From NCBI GenBank assembly GCA_937124525.1, contig CAKZLA010000319.1, positions 1-21,195 of the forward strand: a DNA stretch of 21,195 nucleotides. Direction: 5' to 3'. Under the pieces are notes generated by a model. That model saw only the letters and a list, made by a program, of their open reading frames with translations, was not told the origin of the DNA and ran no database searches. Shown here in pieces: positions 7,360 to 13,740 of this stretch. Each line of letters begins with the position of its first letter. The first letter of the stretch is position 1. A program made the position numbers and the translations under genes. This DNA comes from an uncultured Desulfobacterium sp. Lineage in GTDB: Bacteria > Desulfobacterota > Desulfobacteria > Desulfobacterales > Desulfobacteraceae.

Positions 7360-8913
7360 ATGAAAAAACTACCTATCGGTATCAGCAATCTCAGGGAAAT
7401 CATAGAGGAGGGCCATGCGTATGTTGATAAATCCAAGTTTGTCCATGAGTTGACTGAAAAAGGCAAATACTATTTACTTTCCAGGCCGAGACGTTTTGGT
7501 AAATCTTTATTTATAAATACCCTTAAGGAGTCCTTTGAGGGCAATCAAGAGCTTTTTCAAAACCTTTGGTTGCATGATCACTGGGACTGGAAAAAACATT
7601 TTCCCGTGATTCACATCTCCTTTGGCAGTGGAGTCATAAAAAACCGTGAAGCGCTTGACTTGAGAATCATGGATATCCTTTACCGGAACGAGAAGGCTCT
7701 GGGGATTACGTGCCGTCAACCCAATGATATTCCAGGGTATTTTGGTGAACTGATTCGCAACAGTGCGGATAAATACGGCCTGCGCACCGTTGTTTTGATT
7801 GATGAATACGACAAACCTATCCTGGATAATATCTCAGACAGTGCTCTTGCCTACGAGATTAGAGAGGGGCTGAAAAATTTATACTCCGTTATCAAGGACA
7901 GCGACGCTGATATTCAGTTCGTATTTCTCACCGGTGTATCTAAATTTTCCAAGGTGAGTCTGTTTTCTGGTCTGAACAACCTCAAGGATATCACCTTGAG
8001 TCCGCAGTATTCCTCAATATGCGGTTATACTGAACCTGAAATGATCACAGTATTTTCAGAACATATCAAAGATAAACCCCTGGTGGAGATACGAAAGTGG
8101 TATAACGGATATGCTTGGCTTGGAGAAAAGGTTTATAATCCTTTCAGTATATTGAATTATTTGCAGGACGGCACTTTCCGCAATTACTGGTTTGAAACCG
8201 GTACCCCCGGTTTTTTGATGAAGTTAATTCTTGCTGAAAAATATTTTGTCCCTGGCCTGCAGCAGACACTTGCCACGGAAAATCTTTTGGGAAGTTTTGA
8301 TATTGATGCCATTGAGATTGAGACTATCATGTTTCAAACCGGGTACCTGACCATCCGGGAGAAACAGCAATTCGGCAGCATGACGGCATACCGCCTGGAT
8401 TTTCCGAATCTGGAAGTGAGAATGAGTTTCACCGACACGCTTTCAGCATACCTGTTGTACCGACGTCCTGCCCATGAGCGGTACAAGATTGATTTGTACC
8501 AAGCCCTTGCGTCTGCCAGGATAGATGACATTGAGCTGGTTTATCGTGCCCTGTTTGCAGCGATTCCCCATGATTGGTACCGTAAAAACAGGTTGTCCGA
8601 ATACGAAGGCTATTACGCATCCGTGTTCTATTGCTACTTTACCGCCCTTGGGCTGGATGTGATCGCGGAAGATACCACCAGCCACGGCCGCATCGACTTG
8701 ACGGTGAAAATAGACAACCGGATCTATATCTTTGAATTCAAGGTGGTGGACATAGACAAGATCCCGGCAACAGCCCTGGAACAGATCAGACAAAAGGGAT
8801 ATGCTGACAAATACCGCTCAAACAGCGCTGAAATATACCTGATCGGCGTGGAATTTGACCGCAATAAACGCAATATCGTCAGGTTTGACTGGGAAATGCT
8901 TTCCGGGTCGTGA
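7360..8913 (+). CDS. AAA-ATPase-like / PD-(D/E)XK nuclease-domain protein
   Basis: A 517-residue protein of the widespread family pairing an N-terminal AAA-ATPase-like domain (PF09820 type) with a C-terminal PD-(D/E)XK nuclease-like domain (PF08011 type). Visible features are LPIGISNLREIIEEG at the N-terminus, the degenerate P-loop SRPRRFGKS (41-49), Walker B VVLIDEYDKP with Asp148-Glu149, FLTGVSKFSKVSLFSGLNN, and the C-terminal nuclease signature: Asp446 in GRIDL followed by Glu459-Phe-Lys461 in IFEFKV. All expected catalytic residues appear present. The cellular role of the family is not established; copies are often numerous and scattered, with a mobile or defence-like distribution. ATG 7360 is chosen because GGAGAG (7348-7353) is at normal distance; ATG 7354 directly abuts it. 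It stands alone, 159 bases after the fusion gene, with no partner genes. Confidence 0.9.
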   Translation: MKKLPIGISNLREIIEEGHAYVDKSKFVHELTEKGKYYLLSRPRRFGKSLFINTLKESFEGNQELFQNLWLHDHWDWKKHFPVIHISFGSGVIKNREALDLRIMDILYRNEKALGITCRQPNDIPGYFGELIRNSADKYGLRTVVLIDEYDKPILDNISDSALAYEIREGLKNLYSVIKDSDADIQFVFLTGVSKFSKVSLFSGLNNLKDITLSPQYSSICGYTEPEMITVFSEHIKDKPLVEIRKWYNGYAWLGEKVYNPFSILNYLQDGTFRNYWFETGTPGFLMKLILAEKYFVPGLQQTLATENLLGSFDIDAIEIETIMFQTGYLTIREKQQFGSMTAYRLDFPNLEVRMSFTDTLSAYLLYRRPAHERYKIDLYQALASARIDDIELVYRALFAAIPHDWYRKNRLSEYEGYYASVFYCYFTALGLDVIAEDTTSHGRIDLTVKIDNRIYIFEFKVVDIDKIPATALEQIRQKGYADKYRSNSAEIYLIGVEFDRNKRNIVRFDWEMLSGS

Positions 8914-9123
8914 TATTTTGGGAAATAAATAAAGATCGGTCGTCGGGATCGTAAGGTAAATAGGGGACAGATCACGGTTTTTTCCAGTGTTGGCAAATAG
9001 TTTTTGCCATGAACATCACCAGCAATTCTGCTCTTTATTCATAGGTCGAGAGCCTGTTTGAAAATTATCAGGCTCTAAACAACAAAGGCTTCAAGCGTTA
9101 AACGCTGGAAGCCTTTATAATTG
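8914..9123. other. Intergenic region with a GGGGACAG-type motif and a hairpin
   Basis: This gap separates the ATPase/nuclease gene from the tRNA. Around 8960-8986 it contains a segment reading AATAGGGGACAGATCACG followed by a T run, which resembles sequences I associate with REP/Y1-transposase (RAYT) repeats in other proteobacteria; that link is from memory and unverified. A perfect 8-bp hairpin, AGAGCCTG (9049-9056) with CAGGCTCT (9069-9076) and a 12-base loop, follows but has no T tract. A second hairpin at 9084-9116 is listed separately. No coding region is supported here. Confidence 0.4.
9084..9116 (-). terminator. Probable terminator downstream of tRNA-Phe
   Basis: A perfect 9-bp stem AAAGGCTTC (9084-9092) / GAAGCCTTT (9108-9116) continues, after one mismatch, with AGCG/CGCT around a TTAAA loop. 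Read on the minus strand it lies 7 bases past the encoded CCA end of the tRNA and is followed by GTTGTTTAG, a poor but T-rich tail. On the plus strand the tail is ATAATTG, so it could also act weakly for the ATPase/nuclease gene. Confidence 0.55.
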
Positions 9124-9199
9124 TGGTGCCCAGGAACAGAATCGAACTGCTGACACGGGGATTTTCAGTCCCCTGCTCTACCGACTGAGCTACCTGGGC
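9124..9199 (-). tRNA. tRNA-Phe (anticodon GAA)
   Basis: The minus strand folds as a complete 76-base tRNA including an encoded CCA. The acceptor stem is GCCCAGG (9199-9193) paired with CCTGGGC (9134-9128), followed by discriminator A and CCA at 9124-9127. The D arm is GCTC-AGTCGGTA-GAGC. The anticodon arm is GGGGA-CTGAAAA-TCCCC, giving anticodon GAA for phenylalanine. The T loop TTCGATT sits on an AGCAG/CTGTT stem that includes one G-U pair. It lies 35 bases downstream of rsmE on the same strand and has its own promoter at 9217-9245. Confidence 0.97.
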
Positions 9200-9216
9200 C
9201 CGTCAAAAACAATGCC

Positions 9217-9245
9217 TTTATAGTTGAATGCCCCCTATGTGTCAA
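9217..9245 (-). promoter_or_regulatory. Sigma-70 type promoter for tRNA-Phe overlapping the rsmE stop
   Basis: On the minus strand: TTGACA (9245-9240), a 17-base spacer (9239-9223), then TATAAA (9222-9217). The predicted start is near 9210, about 11 bases before the mature tRNA 5' end (9199). The -35 hexamer lies inside the last rsmE codons (Leu-Asp-Thr) and the spacer includes the rsmE stop TAG at 9237-9235. Confidence 0.8.
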
Positions 9246-9993
9246 GGGCTTTTTTGCCCAGATCTCCAAAATAGTGTTGAACAAGGGAGCAGGCCGTCAA
9301 GGAGGCTGTTTCCGCCCGCAATATTCTGGAACCAAGGGAAAATGCAGAAAACCCGGCGGTTTGGGCCGCCTCAATTTCAGCTTCCAGAAATCCGCCCTCG
9401 GGGCCGATGAGCACAATGATTTTTTGGGGCAGGGAAGAGGGCTCTGTGTTAATGTTGCCAAAGGGGATGCAGCCCTTTTCCCAGAAGGCAATCTTTTCAT
9501 CGTGGTCTTTACTAAGGTCAAGCAGGGCTTCAAAGGAGACAGGTTCCACAATAAGGGGCAGTTGACTCCTTTTGCATTGTTTCATGGCTTCCCGGGAAAT
9601 CCTGCGCCATCTGTCCACCCGGGCCACAAGTTTTTTGGGATCAGGCCGGGGGATGGAACGGTGGGCAAAAAAGGGAACCCATTTGGTAATGCCAAGCTCT
9701 GTGAGATGGCGGATGATCATATCCATTTTTTTATCCTTGAGCATTCCCTGGGCCACGGTGATGGACACCGGTGACTCTCCCCGGGAAACCGTCCGGGATA
9801 ACAGGGAAAGCTCAACGGTTTTTGCATCCATGGACACGATGCAAGCCTCCCAGCAGGTGCCGTCCCCATCGGCAAGTTCCACATGGTCCCCGGTGGTCAG
9901 CCGAAGTACGTGGCTCAGATGTCTGACGTCCTGCCCTTTTATGATAGCGGTCTCCTCTGAGAGGTCCTGTTGGCGGATGTAAAATCGATGCAT
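9235..9993 (-). CDS. rsmE: 16S rRNA (uracil(1498)-N3)-methyltransferase RsmE
   Basis: Methylates N3 of U1498 in 16S rRNA using S-adenosylmethionine; acts on the assembled 30S subunit. The 252-residue protein has the family layout: an N-terminal PUA-like RNA-binding part (about 1-70, with HLSHVLRLTTGD) and a C-terminal SPOUT knot methyltransferase domain. Diagnostic motifs are KKMDMIIRHLTELGI, the SAM-knot loops LIGPEGGF (195-202) and LGSRILRAETA (220-230). The length is normal. The ATG at 9993-9991 is preceded by AAAAGGAAA in good position. It is divergent from the gene at 10124 and sits directly upstream of tRNA-Phe on the same strand. Confidence 0.95.
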   Translation of the reverse strand: MHRFYIRQQDLSEETAIIKGQDVRHLSHVLRLTTGDHVELADGDGTCWEACIVSMDAKTVELSLLSRTVSRGESPVSITVAQGMLKDKKMDMIIRHLTELGITKWVPFFAHRSIPRPDPKKLVARVDRWRRISREAMKQCKRSQLPLIVEPVSFEALLDLSKDHDEKIAFWEKGCIPFGNINTEPSSLPQKIIVLIGPEGGFLEAEIEAAQTAGFSAFSLGSRILRAETASLTACSLVQHYFGDLGKKALDT

Positions 9994-10029
9994 GCATTTT
10001 CCTTTTAATTGGAGTTTGCTTGACAGGGC

Positions 10030-10058
10030 TTGACACGAAAACGCGCCTTTGATATTTC
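10030..10058 (+). promoter_or_regulatory. Candidate promoter for the acidic small protein
   Basis: TTGACA (10030-10035), a 17-base spacer and TATTTC (10053-10058) point to a start near 10065, about 60 bases before the ATG at 10124. A second TTGACA at 10020-10025 lies exactly 10 bp upstream, giving a helically phased duplicate. The -35 is perfect but the -10 is only fair. Confidence 0.5.
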
Positions 10059-10123
10059 AATTATGTTTGAGGTGAACAATAATTTTAAAATGAGCTGGTG
10101 TCAACAGCTTGTCAGGAGTTTTC

Positions 10124-10474
10124 ATGGTGGATCCAGAAGATCTTAAAATGGATAATGTTCCAGAACTTGACCTTGATGGGGATATCATTGAATTAACCCA
10201 GATTGTGGTCGAAAACAAATCTCTTGATGATGATATAATTGAGCTGACAGAACCGCTTGTGGACGTTGACGAATCTGACCCCATCACAGGGGGTTCCACT
10301 GGGAATGAAGATCACATTTCCGAGGCACAAATTCGCAGTGTGCTGGAAAAAATAATTGAAGAAAAATATGGCCACCGCATGGACGAGCTGTTTTCAGATA
10401 TTATTTACAAAGTAGTGGAAAAAGAGATGGAAAAAATTAAAAATAGTCTATTCTCTGCCCTTGCAGAAAAATAA
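10124..10474 (+). CDS. Small acidic protein of unknown function, two-part architecture
   Basis: I do not recognise this 116-residue protein with certainty. The ATG at 10124 has AGGAG (10114-10118) five bases upstream, so translation is well supported. The N-terminal half (1-64) is strongly acidic and probably disordered, with two copies of a short motif: GDIIELTQIV (19-28) and DDIIELTEPL (36-45). The C-terminal half (65-116) is predicted helical, with an amphipathic pattern ISEAQIRSVLEKIIEEKYG then DELFSDIIYKVVEKEMEKIK. An acidic disordered N-terminus plus a short helical C-terminal module recalls polar-organising proteins such as PopZ of alphaproteobacteria, but this is only an architectural analogy. 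It lies 268 bases upstream of valS on the same strand. No membrane segment or signal peptide is visible. Confidence 0.75.
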   Translation: MVDPEDLKMDNVPELDLDGDIIELTQIVVENKSLDDDIIELTEPLVDVDESDPITGGSTGNEDHISEAQIRSVLEKIIEEKYGHRMDELFSDIIYKVVEKEMEKIKNSLFSALAEK

Positions 10475-10742
10475 TCTGTTTGGGAAATCCGTTAGGTTTT
10501 TTAATGGATAAGTTTGTCAATACCTCCTGAGCTGAAGACTTCGGGGGAGGCTTGCCGATTTTTTTGATAACAATCAATCTTTTTATGACCTGAAACGCCA
10601 TTCTAAGTTTGCTGATGAAATAGTTTGCCCGGTGATGCTGGCTGGATTTTCTACCATTGGGGCGGGTGACGGAACGGGATGGCTTTTGAAGGGGACGTAT
10701 AGCTTCCCCTTTTTTTATTAATATGTTTTTAGGAGTTAGTTT
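10475..10742. other. Gap between the acidic protein gene and valS, possible leader
   Basis: No coding region is supported. A hairpin-capable segment CCTCC (10523-10527) / GGAGG (10546-10550) is followed after eight bases by seven Ts (10559-10565); it may end the acidic protein transcript but is a poor terminator. The valS-proximal terminator hairpin is listed separately. I see no T-box consensus, and no valine-rich leader peptide stood out, though a full codon search was not made. Confidence 0.4.
10689..10716 (+). terminator. Terminator-like hairpin in the valS leader
   Basis: AAGGGGA (10689-10695) pairs perfectly with TCCCCTT (10705-10711) across a 9-base loop, and a T run extends to 10716. 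It ends 26 bases before the valS ATG. It could be the end of upstream transcription or an attenuator for valS; the sequence does not decide between them. The valS ribosome site AGGAG (10731-10735) lies just beyond it. Confidence 0.65.
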
Positions 10743-13403
10743 ATGAGTTCTGATTCTCTTGACAAAGGATATGATCCTTCTGGAATTGAGGAAAAATGGT
10801 ATCAATATTGGGTGGACAATGGCTTTTTTAAAGCCAGTGAAAAAAGTGATCAAAAGCCCTATGCCATTGTGATCCCCCCCCCGAATATTACGGGTGTGCT
10901 TCACATGGGCCATGCCCTGAACAACACCGTGCAGGATATCATGTGCCGTCATAGAAGACTTTGTGGAGATAATGTCCTCTGGATGCCGGGAACAGACCAT
11001 GCCGGCATTGCCACCCAGAATATTGTGGAAAAGAATCTGGCAAAAAAAGGGATAACCCGGGATCAGCTCAAGAGAGAAGAATTCATTGAAGAGGTCTGGA
11101 GATGGAAGGAGCACTCCGGTGGTGCCATCATCAATCAGCTGAAACGATTGGGTGCGTCCTGTGACTGGGATCGGGAGCGGTTCACCATGGACGAGGGCTT
11201 ATCCGATGCCGTTAGGAAGGTATTTGTAAGGCTCTATAAAGAAGAGCTTATCTACCAGGGGCTTTATATCATCAATTGGTGTCCCCGGTGCAAGACCGCC
11301 CTGTCTGACCTTGAAGTGGACCATGAGGAACAGGACAGCTTTCTTTATCATATTCGTTATCCCTTTGAAAATGGAAAAGGCGGCCTGGTTGTGGCCACCA
11401 CCCGGCCGGAAACCATGTTTGGAGATACGGCAGTGGCCCTGAATCCCAAGGATCAACGATATCAGGATCTCACGGAAACCCATGTGTGTCTGCCCCTCAC
11501 AGACCGTAAAATTCCCATTATCCGGGATGACTATGTGGACACCGAATTTGGAACCGGGGCATTAAAGGTTACCCCGGCCCATGATCCCAACGATTTTCAT
11601 CTGGGTAATCGCCACAACCTGGAAAGTATCAAGGTCATTGACGATGATGGTAACATGACCGATGGGGCAGGGCGGTTTAAAGATCAAGATCGATTTCAAT
11701 GCCGTAAAGAAGCCCTTGCTGCCCTGGAGGCTGAAGGGTTTTTGGTGAAAAAAGAACCCCTTAAAAATTCCGTGGGCCACTGCTACCGGTGTAAAACCGT
11801 GGTGGAACCCTCCCTTTCCAAGCAGTGGTTTGTAAAGGTGGGTCCCCTGGCCAAGGAGGCAAGTGATGCCGTCAGGGAAGGAAAGACCCGTATTATTCCT
11901 GAAAACTGGTCCAAAACCTATTTTGAGTGGATGGATAATATCCAGGATTGGTGCATCTCCAGGCAGATTTGGTGGGGACATCGCATTCCGGTGTGGACCT
12001 GTAAGGCCTGCGGCAAGATCATGGTGGAAGAGATTGATCCCACTGCCTGTGACAGCTGCGGTTCTAAAGAGCTTGTCCAGGAGACCGACGTGCTGGACAC
12101 CTGGTTCAGCAGTGCACTGTGGCCTTTTTCCACCATGGGATGGCCCGAACAGACCGAGCTTTTAAAAACCTTTTATCCCACCAATGCATTGGTCACAGGC
12201 TTTGATATCCTCTTTTTCTGGGTGGCCCGGATGATGATGATGGGGATTCATTTCATGGATGAGGTGCCCTTTAATGAGGTTTACATCCATGCCCTGGTCC
12301 GGGATGAGCATGGTAAAAAAATGAGTAAGTCCAAGGGCAACGTCATTGATCCATTAAAGGTGATTGACCAGTATGGTGCAGATGCCTTCCGGTTCACCCT
12401 GGCCGCCTTTGCAGCCCAGGGACGGGATGTGAAGATGTCCGAGGATCGGGTGGAGGGATATCGCAATTTTGTGAATAAATTGTGGAATGCGGCCAGGTTT
12501 ACCCTGATGCACCTGGAAAAAGGTCCTGGTGAAATGGATGTGGCGTATCTGTCTTTGCCGGAAAAATGGATATTGTCACGATCAACGGCCACGGCTAAGG
12601 CGGTACACCAGGGCATTGAAACCTTTAAGTTCAATGAAGCGGCCAGCGCTGCGTACCAGTTTACCTGGCACGAGTTCTGTGACTGGTATGTGGAAGCAGC
12701 CAAACCCGCCCTCTATGGCAAGGAGGGAGAAAAACGATGCAAGGTGGTAAAGGCGGTGATTTCCGAGGTGTTGAAAAACACATTGATCATGCTTCACCCC
12801 TTTATGCCCTTTGTCACCGAGGAGATCTGGGAAAAGCTTCCCACCACATCAGGCTCCATCATGTCTGCCCGGTTTCCCGGGGTTGACGAAAATGCCCTTT
12901 TGGTCAGGGATGAAGCGGTGGAAGCGGACATGGCCCATGTATTTGGTGTGATTTCCGGTATCCGGAACATCCGAAGTACCATGAATATCCCCCCATCCAT
13001 GCTGCTGGGTGTGAATATGCAGACTTTGGATGTCCATGAGCGGCGGATCATTGAAGAAAATCATGCCATGATCGAAAACCTGGCAAGGCTGAATTCCCTT
13101 GGGGTGACAGATCCCGGGGAAGCCCCACCATCATCTGCCACTGCTGTGGTTAATGGAACTTCCATCTATGTCTCCCTCATGGGGGTCATTGATTTTGACA
13201 AAGAGGCGGCCCGTCTGGACAAAGAGATTGCCAAGGTAACCAAAGAGCTGGTTGCCGTGTCAAAGCGCCTGAACAATGAGAGTTTTCTTGATAAAGCCCC
13301 GGAAGATGTGGTGGAAAAGGTCAAAACAATCCAACGCGGTCTGGAAGAAAAGAATGATAAACTCAGGGAAAACCTGGAGCGAATCAATAAAATAGCCGGA
13401 TAA
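10743..13403 (+). CDS. valS: Valine--tRNA ligase
   Basis: Charges tRNA-Val with valine and hydrolyses mischarged Thr-tRNA-Val. The 886-residue class I synthetase shows, in order: PPPNITGVLHMGH with the HIGH-type motif HMGH at 54-57; the editing (CP1) domain with TTRPETMFGDTAVALNP and GTGALKVTPAHDPNDF; cysteine pairs CPRC, CYRC, CKAC and CDSC, which suggest zinc-ribbon insertions; ETDVLDTWFSSALWPFSTMG; and KMSKS at 526-530. The anticodon-binding domain follows, then a C-terminal coiled coil (about 815-886, rich in Lys/Glu/Leu) characteristic of ValRS. Length is normal. AGGAG lies seven bases before the ATG. A strong terminator follows at 13491-13529. Confidence 0.97.
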   Translation: MSSDSLDKGYDPSGIEEKWYQYWVDNGFFKASEKSDQKPYAIVIPPPNITGVLHMGHALNNTVQDIMCRHRRLCGDNVLWMPGTDHAGIATQNIVEKNLAKKGITRDQLKREEFIEEVWRWKEHSGGAIINQLKRLGASCDWDRERFTMDEGLSDAVRKVFVRLYKEELIYQGLYIINWCPRCKTALSDLEVDHEEQDSFLYHIRYPFENGKGGLVVATTRPETMFGDTAVALNPKDQRYQDLTETHVCLPLTDRKIPIIRDDYVDTEFGTGALKVTPAHDPNDFHLGNRHNLESIKVIDDDGNMTDGAGRFKDQDRFQCRKEALAALEAEGFLVKKEPLKNSVGHCYRCKTVVEPSLSKQWFVKVGPLAKEASDAVREGKTRIIPENWSKTYFEWMDNIQDWCISRQIWWGHRIPVWTCKACGKIMVEEIDPTACDSCGSKELVQETDVLDTWFSSALWPFSTMGWPEQTELLKTFYPTNALVTGFDILFFWVARMMMMGIHFMDEVPFNEVYIHALVRDEHGKKMSKSKGNVIDPLKVIDQYGADAFRFTLAAFAAQGRDVKMSEDRVEGYRNFVNKLWNAARFTLMHLEKGPGEMDVAYLSLPEKWILSRSTATAKAVHQGIETFKFNEAASAAYQFTWHEFCDWYVEAAKPALYGKEGEKRCKVVKAVISEVLKNTLIMLHPFMPFVTEEIWEKLPTTSGSIMSARFPGVDENALLVRDEAVEADMAHVFGVISGIRNIRSTMNIPPSMLLGVNMQTLDVHERRIIEENHAMIENLARLNSLGVTDPGEAPPSSATAVVNGTSIYVSLMGVIDFDKEAARLDKEIAKVTKELVAVSKRLNNESFLDKAPEDVVEKVKTIQRGLEEKNDKLRENLERINKIAG

Positions 13404-13490
13404 ATGATATTTGACCTCTCCCCTTGATTTTCAGGTATTTTTCGGGATCAATGGAAGGCAGTACTTTTAAGTTTATACACAGTATCAAAG

Positions 13491-13529
13491 GGCGGTCAGG
13501 GATGTCAGTTTATCCCTGTCCGCCTTTTT
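13491..13529 (+). terminator. Strong intrinsic terminator after valS
   Basis: GGCGG-T-CAGGGAT (13491-13503) pairs with ATCCCTG-T-CCGCC (13512-13524): 12 base pairs interrupted by one T/T mismatch, an 8-base loop (13504-13511), then TTTTT (13525-13529). An A-run upstream of the stem may allow weak reverse activity. Confidence 0.9.
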
Positions 13530-13586
13530 GGCGTAAAACTCAGATCCGAAATTATCCCGCAATAAGGGCCGGTGCCTGCATCCTCC

Positions 13587-13615
13587 TTGACACAAATTAA
13601 AGCACCTGTTAAAAA
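13587..13615 (+). promoter_or_regulatory. Sigma-70 type promoter for lepA
   Basis: TTGACA (13587-13592), a 17-base spacer (13593-13609) and TAAAAA (13610-13615). The predicted start is near 13622, leaving about 120 bases of untranslated leader. Its position after the valS terminator fits an independent lepA transcription unit. Confidence 0.6.
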
Positions 13616-13740
13616 TATGCTTTGATGCAAAATCAGCATCTCAAAATCCGTTAAAAGTTTTGTTTTATTGTTGAAGTTCCAGTGTCAAATTCTTATTGAC
13701 GCAAAACCCCAATAATATCAATGTTTTGCTTGAGGTTAAC

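Larger units (their letters stand above)
13404..13740. other. Gene-free stretch between valS and lepA
   Basis: This 337-base stretch holds the valS terminator (13491-13529), the lepA promoter (13587-13615) and a leader of about 120 bases. Within the leader, ATGCT (13617-13621) can pair with AGCAT (13635-13639), a minor hairpin. The frame is open upstream of lepA to a TTG at 13696, but that extension is not typical of the family. No other gene is seen. Confidence 0.6.

Noticed and set aside
9274..9774. Plus-strand frame of 166 codons over rsmE
   Set aside because: Antisense to the intact rsmE gene and crosses its key SPOUT motifs; Gly/His/Phe-rich shadow product.
10437..11114. Minus-strand open frame (225 codons) over the valS leader and start
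   Set aside because: It overlaps the conserved N-terminus of valS antisense and crosses the terminator hairpin; the product has no recognisable domain.
13696..13740. Upstream TTG start for lepA
   Set aside because: It would add 15 residues not found in the family; TTG 13741 has GAGG five bases upstream and gives the usual length.
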